Shown here one piece after another: positions 1-5,728 of a stretch of DNA of 5,728 nucleotides. The stretch comes from Oscillospiraceae bacterium (GTDB taxonomy: Bacteria > Bacillota > Clostridia > Oscillospirales > Ruminococcaceae). Location of the stretch: NCBI GenBank assembly GCA_016303195.1, contig JAEDMD010000131.1:1-5728 (forward strand), given 5' to 3'. Both the position numbers and the translations under genes were made by a program. Every line of letters starts with the position of its first letter. The stretch's first letter is position 1. The notes beneath the pieces are model-generated. The model ran no database searches. It was not told the DNA's origin and saw only the letters and a list, made by a program, of their open reading frames with translations.

Positions 1-48
1 TGCTTTACGGTCGTTTCGCAATAACTATGTCTTACCACAAAAAAGTAA

Positions 49-66
49 ATGCTGTCGCCCTTTGAC
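49..66. repeat. Upstream copy of an 18-bp imperfect direct repeat
   Basis: The sequence ATGCTGTCGCCCTTTGAC lies 15 bp upstream of the -35 box of the first promoter and recurs with two mismatches (16 of 18 identical) at 159-176, downstream of the expected transcription start. A pair of similar sites flanking a promoter is what one expects of operators for a local regulator, but no regulator gene is in the window. The two copies start 110 bp apart. This copy lacks the perfect inverted repeat that the downstream copy has. That the repeat exists is certain; that it is an operator is a guess. Confidence 0.5.
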
Positions 67-81
67 TGATAATAGCTGATA

Positions 82-115
82 TTGACATTTTTCCAAAAAC
101 ACATTATAATATAAT
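82..115 (+). promoter_or_regulatory. Sigma-A type promoter of the galactanase-esterase gene
   Basis: A perfect -35 hexamer TTGACA (82-87) is followed after exactly 17 bp by a perfect -10 hexamer TATAAT (105-110). A second overlapping TATAAT lies at 110-115. The surrounding DNA is AT-rich. Transcription would start near 117, giving an untranslated leader of about 84 nt before the ATG at 201. On sequence alone this is a very strong housekeeping promoter, so any substrate control would have to come from a repressor, from the repeats at 49-66 and 159-176, or from the leader. Confidence 0.85.
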
Positions 116-158
116 AGACGAATTGTACGCAGAGTTAAGTAATATTACCTCAAATTTT

Positions 159-179
159 ATGCTGTCCCCCTCTGACAGC
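159..179 (+). promoter_or_regulatory. Leader hairpin overlapping the second direct-repeat copy
   Basis: Positions 159-176 repeat the 49-66 sequence with two changes. Within and just beyond this copy, GCTGTC (161-166) and GACAGC (174-179) form a perfect 6-bp inverted repeat around a 7-nt pyrimidine loop. The hairpin ends 5 nt before the Shine-Dalgarno GAAAGGA (185-191), which itself stands 9 nt before the ATG at 201. It could be an operator, an mRNA-stabilising hairpin, or a target for a translational regulator. The structure is seen in the sequence; its role is not known. A related inverted repeat stands in the leader of the GH5 gene. Confidence 0.5.
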
Positions 180-200
180 TTTACGAAAGGATGATAAGGC

Positions 201-2507
201 ATGAAAAAAATACGCATTGCAGCCTCTGTCATGGCTGCGGCAATGGTATTCACAAGCGGCGCTTTTTCAAAGAATATAGGCAGTTCCTCAGCGATTGCGG
301 ATACCAGGATCACTTTTGAACAGTTCGATAAGAATATCAACGGCGGTGAACCTATAAGAGGCGTTGATATCTCATCTATCATTGCTCTTGAAAAATCAGG
401 CGTAACTTTCAAGGACGAAAACGGCAACGAACAGGATATTTTTAAAACTCTTTCCGAGCATGGTGTGAATTACATCCGTGTGAGAGTCTGGAATGAGCCT
501 TATGACAGCAATGGAAACGGCTACGGAGGCGGTAACAATGACGTATATACCGCCGGTCTGATCGGAAAACGTGCCGCTGAATATGGAATGAAACTGCTGG
601 TGGATATCCATTATTCCGACTTCTGGGCTGACCCTGCAAAGCAGACCCGTCCGAAATACTGGGCTGAACACAACAACACAAAGCTGGCAGGAGAAATATA
701 CAAGTGGACATCATGGGTATTGCAGAGCGTTTCCGAAGCAGGCGGAGATATCGGAATGGTTCAGGTAGGCAACGAGACTAACTGCTTCTTCTGCGGTGAA
801 AAGGATATGTATGAGATATGCAAGCTGTTCGCAAGCGGAAACAAGGCTGTCCGTGATTTTGACAAGAATATCCTCATCGCCCATCACTTCGCAAATCCGT
901 CCACAGGTCACTATGACTGGTACGCTAAAGTCATGAACGAGTGCAAGCTGGATTATGACGTTTTCGCAACCTCTTACTATCCCTACTGGCATGGCTCAAT
1001 CGAGAATATGAAAAAGGTCATGAAGGATATCGGCGACAAGTACAATAAATATGTAATGGTCGCAGAGGTCGCTTATCCCTACACAAACGAGGATGGAGAT
1101 CATTTCGGAAACTCCGTTACAAGCAGTTCGTCCGGCTGTGACTTTGCTTATGAGATCTCTGTTGATGGTCAGGCTGACTGCCTTACCGATGTATTCAAGG
1201 CTGTTTCGGAGATGAACGGTCACGGCATCGGAGTTTTCTACTGGGAACCTGCATGGATAGGTGCGGATGGCTCAGATTATGACAAAAACAAGGAATTATG
1301 GGAAAAATACGGCAGTGGTTGGGCTACCTCATACGCTGCGGAATTTGACAAGGATGTTGACAAAACAGGCGGTTCGTCCTTTGACAATCAGGCGCTTTTT
1401 GATTTCAGCGGAAAGCCCCTTGATTCACTGAACGTGTTCCTCAATGTCTATCCGCAGGCTAAAAAGCAGGTCACAACAACAACTACTACCACCGCATCTG
1501 CAACTACCACTGTTACCACAACTGCCTCAGAAGTTGCAGTCCCCGAAAAAAGTTGTAGGATAATGGCTATCGGAGACTCCATCACCGATGGATACGGAGT
1601 TGAAGGCTCATACAGAAAATTCCTCTGCAACGGCCTTGCCGAAAAAGGCATAAACGTTGATATGGTCGGCTCTAAGGGCGGCGGAATGATGGCGGAATAC
1701 AAGGATGAAAAGACAGGCAAGTCCTTCAGATATGACAACGATAACACGGGTTACAGCGGCTATGCTATTCAGGAATACAGCGGCAGAAACGGCATTCTTG
1801 AAACTCTCAGATCAACTGACTGCCTTTCCGAAAATCCCGATATCGTCATTCTCCAGATAGGAACTAACGATGTTATCGACAATCATGAACTTGACAAGGC
1901 TGGTGAGCGTCTCAGCGGACTGGTGAAGTATATTCTTGAGAATATCCCAGAAAATTCGGCACTTTTCGTGACTACCATCCCCGATGTCGATCCTAACCGT
2001 TCGGGTGTTTATGAATGGTTCGACAACTACCGTCACAGCGCCGACTGGCAGACTCAGTACGACGATACGACAGCCGAAAGCAACATACATAAAGCAGTCG
2101 CAAAATACAACAGCGATGTTCAGACTGTTGTTGAAGCTATCGCAAAGACCGACAGCAGAGTTCATTTCGCTGACGTAAACAGCGCTGTTACTGATGTAAA
2201 ATCTCAGCTTGGCGACGGTGTTCATCCAAACAATGACGGCTACAAGGCTATGGGCGACTACTGGACTGACATAATTTCAGACTTTATCATCGGTTCACCC
2301 GTAACTGTCACAACTAAGCCTGCAAACATCATGATCGGCGATCTCAATGGTGACAAAACTGTCGATGTCTACGATCTCATCGCACTCCGCAAGGCTGTGC
2401 TGAAAAAGGCATGCATTGCCGAGGGCGACTTCAACAAGGACAAGGAACTCGGTGTTGCCGATCTTGTTTCCATGCAGTCATTCCTGCTTGGAAAAAAATC
2501 AAACTAA
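201..2507 (+). CDS. Secreted GH53 endo-beta-1,4-galactanase / SGNH (CE3-like) esterase with dockerin
   Basis: This 768-residue modular enzyme should be exported and docked on a cellulosome scaffold. Residues 1-33 are a signal peptide (KK, hydrophobic core, likely cleavage AIA/DT). Residues about 50-418 are a GH53 galactanase, which cleaves beta-1,4-galactan side chains of pectin. They carry RGVDISS, RVRVWNEP, the probable acid/base Glu192 in VQVGNE, the probable nucleophile Glu289 in VMVAEVAYPY, and YWEPAW; the 97-residue Glu spacing fits the family. A Thr-rich linker spans 424-443. Residues about 452-697 are an SGNH hydrolase: Ser460 in GDSITDG, Gly520, Asn556 in GTND, Asp672 and His675 in DGVHPNNDGY. 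This most resembles CE3 acetyl esterases. Residues 711-767 are a type I dockerin with two calcium loops (starting at D714 and D743). The start is set by GAAAGGA 9 nt upstream and the signal peptide. GH53 and dockerin calls are firm; the esterase's substrate is uncertain. Confidence 0.93.
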   Translation: MKKIRIAASVMAAAMVFTSGAFSKNIGSSSAIADTRITFEQFDKNINGGEPIRGVDISSIIALEKSGVTFKDENGNEQDIFKTLSEHGVNYIRVRVWNEPYDSNGNGYGGGNNDVYTAGLIGKRAAEYGMKLLVDIHYSDFWADPAKQTRPKYWAEHNNTKLAGEIYKWTSWVLQSVSEAGGDIGMVQVGNETNCFFCGEKDMYEICKLFASGNKAVRDFDKNILIAHHFANPSTGHYDWYAKVMNECKLDYDVFATSYYPYWHGSIENMKKVMKDIGDKYNKYVMVAEVAYPYTNEDGDHFGNSVTSSSSGCDFAYEISVDGQADCLTDVFKAVSEMNGHGIGVFYWEPAWIGADGSDYDKNKELWEKYGSGWATSYAAEFDKDVDKTGGSSFDNQALFDFSGKPLDSLNVFLNVYPQAKKQVTTTTTTTASATTTVTTTASEVAVPEKSCRIMAIGDSITDGYGVEGSYRKFLCNGLAEKGINVDMVGSKGGGMMAEYKDEKTGKSFRYDNDNTGYSGYAIQEYSGRNGILETLRSTDCLSENPDIVILQIGTNDVIDNHELDKAGERLSGLVKYILENIPENSALFVTTIPDVDPNRSGVYEWFDNYRHSADWQTQYDDTTAESNIHKAVAKYNSDVQTVVEAIAKTDSRVHFADVNSAVTDVKSQLGDGVHPNNDGYKAMGDYWTDIISDFIIGSPVTVTTKPANIMIGDLNGDKTVDVYDLIALRKAVLKKACIAEGDFNKDKELGVADLVSMQSFLLGKKSN

Positions 2508-2512
2508 AATAA

Positions 2513-2549
2513 CAGCGGCGGATTGATCTCCGCCACTGATACAAATTTT
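2513..2549 (+). terminator. Hairpin after the galactanase gene, weak terminator candidate
   Basis: Six nt after the stop codon, CAGCGGCGGA (2513-2522) pairs with TCCGCCACTG (2529-2538): nine base pairs with one C-A mismatch and a 6-nt loop. A run of only four T (2546-2549) follows, seven nt after the stem, so the U-tract is short and displaced. This may act as a leaky terminator or as a 3'-end stabiliser. The hflX start is only 26 nt after the stem, and I see no good promoter in between, so some read-through into hflX is plausible. Confidence 0.5.
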
Positions 2550-2563
2550 ATCAAGGAAGAATT

Positions 2564-3811
2564 ATGTACGAAAACAAAACAGAAGAAATACCTGTCAAAG
2601 CTATTCTCGCCTGTGTGGATACGGGCGAATTCGATGCCGAGACTTCAATAGGCGAACTGGCTGAACTTGCTTCAACTGCCAATGCTGAAGTTGTGGGAAG
2701 TATCATCCAGAAGCGCCCGTCCTATGATCCTGCCACCTGCATGGGCGCAGGCAGGCTTGAAGAACTGAAAGAACAGCTTGAACCGCTCGGTGCTGAACTG
2801 GTCATTTTCGACCACGAACTTACCGGCGTTCAGGTGCGTAATATCGAGCAGATACTTGATGTCAGAGTCATCGACAGAACCACGCTTATCCTCGATATCT
2901 TCGCTCAGAGGGCACGTACCAAAGAAGGAAAACTGCAAGTCGAACTTGCTCAGCAGAAATACCGTCTCCCCCGTCTAACGGGCATGGGCACTTCCCTTTC
3001 AAGACTTGGCGGCGGTATCGGTACAAGAGGCCCTGGTGAAACTAAGCTGGAAACTGACAAGCGCCACATCCGCAAAAGGATATCCTACCTTGAAGCGGAA
3101 CTGGCTGAACTCAAAAAGCACCGTGACTTCTCACGTTCACGCCGTAAAAAAGACGGTGTTCTCTGTGCGGCTATCGTCGGTTATACAAACGTGGGAAAAT
3201 CAACACTTCTCAATGCGCTGACCGATGCAGGAGTTCTTGCGGAAAATAAGCTGTTCGCAACTCTTGATATAACATCACGCTCTATCGAGCTTCCCGACGG
3301 AAGAAGCGTCATGCTTATTGATACTGTTGGTCTGATACGCAGACTTCCCCACAATCTCGTCGAGGCTTTCAAGTCAACTCTTGAAGAAGCGGCGGCGGCT
3401 GATATCATACTCAATGTACAGGATCTTACCTCACCTGAAATAAAGGAACAGGCAGAGGTCACCGCTCATCTTCTCTCTGAACTGGGCTGTGACGGTATCC
3501 CGCAGATCTACGTCATGAATAAAGCCGATGCCGCTGAGTTTACCGATACAGTTTTTGAGGATGACGACACTGTTATGATAAGCGCAAAGGAACAGACAGG
3601 TTTCGACAAACTGCTTGACTGCATCATGAAGAACCTTCCCGAAACCGCTAAGCGCATGAATCTGCTCATTCCATACGACAAGACCGCCTTCATCGGCAGG
3701 ATACGTCAGGAGGGCAAGGTCTTTTCCGAGGAATACACTGCTGACGGAACTGCCGTTGATGCGCTTGTCGATATAAAACTTGTCAAGGAAGCCTCAGCAT
3801 TTCTGGTGTGA
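2564..3811 (+). CDS. hflX: GTPase HflX
   Basis: This 415-residue protein is a complete HflX, a cytoplasmic GTPase of the Obg-HflX group. Known members bind the 50S subunit and split stalled or hibernating 70S ribosomes after heat or antibiotic stress. The N-terminal HflX domain covers residues about 10-195, with the typical GAGRLEEL (61-68) and GTRGPGETKLETDKR (153-167), then a basic helical stretch before the G domain. The G motifs are all present: G1 GYTNVGKST (206-214), G2 around Thr233 in FATLD, G3 DTVG (253-256), G4 NKAD (319-322) and G5 SAK (340-342). A short C-terminal domain follows, and the length is normal for the family. AAGGAAG (2553-2559) sets the start. It follows the hydrolase gene by 56 nt without a recognisable promoter, so it may depend on read-through or on a promoter inside the upstream gene. 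There is no functional tie to the neighbours. Confidence 0.97.
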   Translation: MYENKTEEIPVKAILACVDTGEFDAETSIGELAELASTANAEVVGSIIQKRPSYDPATCMGAGRLEELKEQLEPLGAELVIFDHELTGVQVRNIEQILDVRVIDRTTLILDIFAQRARTKEGKLQVELAQQKYRLPRLTGMGTSLSRLGGGIGTRGPGETKLETDKRHIRKRISYLEAELAELKKHRDFSRSRRKKDGVLCAAIVGYTNVGKSTLLNALTDAGVLAENKLFATLDITSRSIELPDGRSVMLIDTVGLIRRLPHNLVEAFKSTLEEAAAADIILNVQDLTSPEIKEQAEVTAHLLSELGCDGIPQIYVMNKADAAEFTDTVFEDDDTVMISAKEQTGFDKLLDCIMKNLPETAKRMNLLIPYDKTAFIGRIRQEGKVFSEEYTADGTAVDALVDIKLVKEASAFLV

Positions 3812-3840
3812 ACCGCATTTATTCTGATTAAAAGAAATAG

Positions 3841-3859
3841 CCTTATTCTAAGGATTTTT
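3841..3859 (+). terminator. Weak intrinsic terminator after hflX
   Basis: Thirty nt after the hflX stop, CCTTA (3841-3845) and TAAGG (3849-3853) form a 5-bp stem with a 3-nt loop, followed by A and five T (3855-3859). An A-rich stretch before the stem could add a few A-U pairs with the T tract. The stem is short, so efficiency would be low to moderate. It lies before the GH5 promoter and is the only terminator-like structure I see in this gap. Confidence 0.4.
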
Positions 3860-3905
3860 GTATAAAAGCCACAAAAAGCCCGACAAAATATCTACCTCTC
3901 AAAAC

Positions 3906-3934
3906 TTGAAAATATTGTCAATTCATGATATAAT
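3906..3934 (+). promoter_or_regulatory. Sigma-A type promoter with extended -10 for the GH5 gene
   Basis: A -35 hexamer TTGAAA (3906-3911, five of six matches to consensus) and a perfect -10 TATAAT (3929-3934) are separated by 17 bp. TG at 3926-3927 gives the extended -10 form TGnTATAAT. Transcription would begin near 3941, leaving a leader of about 85 nt before the ATG at 4026. The GH5 gene therefore appears to be its own transcription unit, independent of hflX. Another TATAAT at 3948-3953 lacks a -35 partner at proper spacing. Confidence 0.8.
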
Positions 3935-3963
3935 TATAAAAGTGAATTATAATAAAATCTAAA

Positions 3964-4007
3964 AATCTGTCTTAACAAGCCGTCGTGACATCTTGGAAAG
4001 ACAGATT
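3964..4007 (+). promoter_or_regulatory. 10-bp hairpin in the leader of the GH5 gene
   Basis: AATCTGTCTT (3964-3973) and AAGACAGATT (3998-4007) are perfect reverse complements around a 24-nt loop. Inside the loop CAAG (3976-3979) can pair with CTTG (3992-3995), extending the stem across a 2x2 internal loop. No T-run follows, so it is not an intrinsic terminator. The Shine-Dalgarno GAAAGGA (4012-4018) begins 4 nt after the stem and sits 7 nt before the ATG. The element could stabilise the mRNA, gate translation, or be an operator. The CTGTC/GACAG arms match those of the leader hairpin at 161-179. Confidence 0.6.
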
Positions 4008-4025
4008 CTAAGAAAGGAAAACTTT

Positions 4026-5728
4026 ATGACCAAAAGGCTATCAGCTATTTTTACATCTGTGGCCCTTGCTTTAGCTATGACTGGATGCAGCAGTTCAAAT
4101 TCCGAAACCTCAGAAGAACCGTCTGCTTCGGAATCTGCTCCGTCATCCGCTGTTACCGAGTTTTCAGCGGAGGAAATATCAGATGACACAAATACAGAGG
4201 AGGGTGCAACTGCACATATCAGCCCTATGGAAAAAATCACTGTAAATATGGGGTCTCAGATCTCCGTTAATGAGACGATAAGCCGAAAAAACGGCTCTAA
4301 TACAATTGAACTTCCCATAGCTGACTATATCAGCGACGGCGATCTTATTCAGTCCTTCACCTTCGTTATCTACGGCGAGGGCGGAAATATCAATGAATTC
4401 AAGGGCGGATGCGGTATTTCCGTTTCGGGCGAATGCCCAGCCGCTACCGATACCGGCTGGTATCAGTCAGAGGAATTCAAAGCCCCCACCGAAGGCGCTT
4501 ACGGAGAGATCACTTGGGAAGTTCCTGCTGATGTCGCTAAATATATCAATTACAGCGGAAACCTCCAGTTCGGATACTACTGGGGCGACTGTTCAAGCAT
4601 TCGCCTTGACAGCGTTATCTGCCAGTACACACGTACAAAGAATGTCCCCGTTGACGGCTCAGTCTCAAAGGATGTGGGCATGACAATCAGCTATAACGAT
4701 GAGGAGAATTATTTCCGTGTTCCGCTGGATTTCGTTCCCGAAAACACCGTTCCCGAAGTAATTACCGCTCATGTCAAAGCTGACGGAAGTTTCGGCAAAT
4801 TCAACGGCGCTTTCATGTACGGCTCTCAGCTCGGCAATTATACCGATAACGATATCGCAGTAATCAAAGACAGCGACGAACTCGAACTTTCATGGTTCGT
4901 GCCTGTTTCAGTTAAGAATATCTGCGCTAAGGGCGGAGAAATGATGCTCGGCTACTGGTGGAGCGAACAGTCGGATGCAACTCTTGAATCAGTCGAGGTA
5001 AAATACAGCAGTGCTGATACAACTTCATATGTGGAGGATATTTCCGCATACGAGAGTGCAGGAGACGAAACAAGCAATTTCCGTTCAGCTTCTGAGATAG
5101 TTCAGGCTATCAACGCAGGCTGGAATCTCGGAAATGCTCTGGACAGCTACAATACAGGCTTCAAGGGGCTTGCTACTGAAAGCGGCTGGGGTAATCCGAT
5201 AACTACAAAGGAACTTGTGGGAACTGTCAAGAGCGCAGGCTTCAATACCATCCGTATCCCTGTAACGTGGGGCGAGCATATGGACGGAAATGACATACAG
5301 AAAGAATGGCTCGACCGTGTTCAGGAAGTCGTTGACTATGCATATGATTCGGATATGTTCGTTATCATGGATATGCACCATGATGATTATATCTGGTTAA
5401 AGCCCACAAATGACAGCTATGAGGCAAACAGCACAAAGCTGAGATCAATATGGGCGCAAATAGCCGAAAGATTCAAAGATTACGATGACAGACTTATCTT
5501 CGAGGGCATGAACGAACCACGAACTGTCGGAAGTGCTTTGGAATGGATGGGCGGAACTGCCGAAGAAAGAGCAATTGTAAACAAGTACGAAAATGATTTC
5601 GTCAAGACCGTCCGTTCATCAGGCGGAAACAACAGGGAGCGTACACTTATCGTTACCTCATATGCCGCTTCTGCTGAAAGCGTCGCTCTTAAAGATGTCA
5701 AGATACCTGAGGGCGGAAATATCATAAT
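4026..5728 (+). CDS. Lipoprotein GH5 endoglucanase with tandem N-terminal modules (3' end outside window)
   Basis: The frame is open for 567 codons to the window end, so only the N-terminal part is seen. Residues 1-20 are a lipoprotein signal peptide with lipobox MTGC; Cys21 would be lipidated, tethering the enzyme to the outer face of the membrane. A Ser/Glu-rich spacer (22-62) follows. Residues about 88-204 and 212-329 are two related, probably beta-sandwich modules that I cannot assign to a named family; carbohydrate binding is inferred from position and conserved aromatics. From about residue 352 a GH5 catalytic domain begins: AGWNLGNALD (364-373), SGWGNPITT (386-394), FNTIRIPVTW (406-415), MDMHHDDY (448-455) and FEGMNEPR (492-499) with the likely acid/base Glu497. 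This fits GH5 subfamily 4 best: endo-beta-1,4-glucanase, xyloglucanase or mixed-linkage glucanase. The nucleophile Glu and any C-terminal dockerin lie beyond the window. The start is supported by GAAAGGA and the signal peptide. Confidence 0.9.
   Translation, partial: MTKRLSAIFTSVALALAMTGCSSSNSETSEEPSASESAPSSAVTEFSAEEISDDTNTEEGATAHISPMEKITVNMGSQISVNETISRKNGSNTIELPIADYISDGDLIQSFTFVIYGEGGNINEFKGGCGISVSGECPAATDTGWYQSEEFKAPTEGAYGEITWEVPADVAKYINYSGNLQFGYYWGDCSSIRLDSVICQYTRTKNVPVDGSVSKDVGMTISYNDEENYFRVPLDFVPENTVPEVITAHVKADGSFGKFNGAFMYGSQLGNYTDNDIAVIKDSDELELSWFVPVSVKNICAKGGEMMLGYWWSEQSDATLESVEVKYSSADTTSYVEDISAYESAGDETSNFRSASEIVQAINAGWNLGNALDSYNTGFKGLATESGWGNPITTKELVGTVKSAGFNTIRIPVTWGEHMDGNDIQKEWLDRVQEVVDYAYDSDMFVIMDMHHDDYIWLKPTNDSYEANSTKLRSIWAQIAERFKDYDDRLIFEGMNEPRTVGSALEWMGGTAEERAIVNKYENDFVKTVRSSGGNNRERTLIVTSYAASAESVALKDVKIPEGGNII
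4287..5012 (+). repeat. Two divergent tandem modules within the GH5 lipoprotein
   Basis: The protein segments 88-204 and 212-329 share a pattern that is clearest over 38 ungapped residues: 164-201 and 290-327. Both read W-x-V-P-x-x-V, then G at module position 15, G-Y-x-W at positions 20-23, and L-(D/E)-S-V-x-x-x-Y at the end; 13 of 38 residues are identical by my alignment. Upstream of this core the units also share F-(K/N)-G (125-127 and 259-261) and a hydrophobic-Pro-hydrophobic strand (96-98 and 232-234). This looks like an old domain duplication at protein level; the DNA copies are too diverged to recombine. Confidence 0.7.

Noticed and set aside
1..65. Possible C-terminal tail of an upstream gene (stop at 22-24 in one frame, 63-65 in another)
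   Set aside because: Only 7 to 20 codons would be visible, with no recognisable motif; any of the plus frames could be chosen. The upstream sequence is needed.
159..194. Short leader peptide frame of 11 codons ending just before the galactanase start; the upstream repeat copy also begins with ATG-CTG-TC
   Set aside because: No Shine-Dalgarno stands before either ATG, and the upstream copy lies before the promoter so would not be in the same transcript. The resemblance follows from the DNA repeat.
104..427. Minus-strand open frame of 107 codons across the first promoter and the start of the galactanase gene
   Set aside because: It overlaps a strongly supported signal peptide and GH53 start, shows no recognisable domain, and has no matching promoter. 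It is a shadow frame, as are the other minus-strand frames in this window.
1471..1530. ACN-rich stretch that could be a slipping microsatellite
   Set aside because: It encodes the Thr linker using mixed ACA, ACT and ACC codons without a regular repeat unit, so slippage is unlikely; it is an ordinary interdomain linker.
1812..2225. Minus-strand open frame of 137 codons opposite the SGNH esterase domain
   Set aside because: The plus strand here holds intact catalytic motifs of the esterase; the minus frame resembles no protein family I know and has no Shine-Dalgarno evidence.
2523..2551. Possible hflX promoter (TTGATC, 17 bp, TTTTAT)
   Set aside because: Each hexamer matches only four of six consensus positions, the site overlaps the terminator hairpin, and it would leave almost no leader before the hflX ribosome binding site.
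4393..4683. Plus-strand frame of 96 codons in a different frame from the GH5 lipoprotein
   Set aside because: It lies wholly inside the first N-terminal module of the GH5 protein, whose frame is continuous and motif-rich from 4026 to the window end.
1..5728. Search by eye for CRISPR arrays, tRNA or rRNA genes, insertion sequences and phage genes
   Set aside because: No regularly spaced repeats, cloverleaf-like sequence, transposase motifs or terminal inverted repeats were seen.

Overview
The window looks like chromosomal DNA of a plant-fibre-degrading Clostridia bacterium, most probably a Ruminococcus of the R. flavefaciens / R. albus type. The evidence is a secreted glycoside hydrolase joined by a Thr-rich linker to an SGNH esterase and a C-terminal type I dockerin, a lipoprotein family GH5 enzyme, Gram-positive sigma-A promoters and GA-rich Shine-Dalgarno sites. 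The species call is inference from protein style only.

Layout, all on the + strand. Positions 1-200 hold a near-consensus promoter (TTGACA, 17 bp, TATAAT), a pair of 18-bp near-identical direct repeats on either side of it, and a leader of about 84 nt with a small hairpin just before the ribosome binding site. Positions 201-2507 encode a 768-residue secreted enzyme: signal peptide, GH53 endo-beta-1,4-galactanase, Thr linker, SGNH/CE3-like esterase, dockerin. A hairpin (a weak terminator candidate) sits in the 56-nt gap before hflX (2564-3811), the ribosome-associated GTPase. The 214-nt gap 3812-4025 holds a weak terminator, a second strong promoter and a leader of about 85 nt with a 10-bp hairpin. 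From 4026 to the window end runs the 5' part of a lipoprotein GH5 glucanase (567 codons, no stop), which has two related N-terminal modules of unassigned family.

Together the two hydrolases suggest a polysaccharide-utilisation neighbourhood. One enzyme is released and probably docks onto a cellulosome scaffold to attack acetylated, galactan-bearing pectin. The other is tethered to the cell membrane and attacks beta-glucan or related chains. hflX is a housekeeping/stress gene between them with no evident functional link. The parts most worth a second look are the galactanase-esterase-dockerin fusion, the duplicated modules of the GH5 protein, and the similar leader layout of the two hydrolase genes (CTGTC/GACAG inverted repeat at nearly the same distance from the start codon). 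I found no CRISPR array, tRNA, rRNA, insertion sequence or phage gene.
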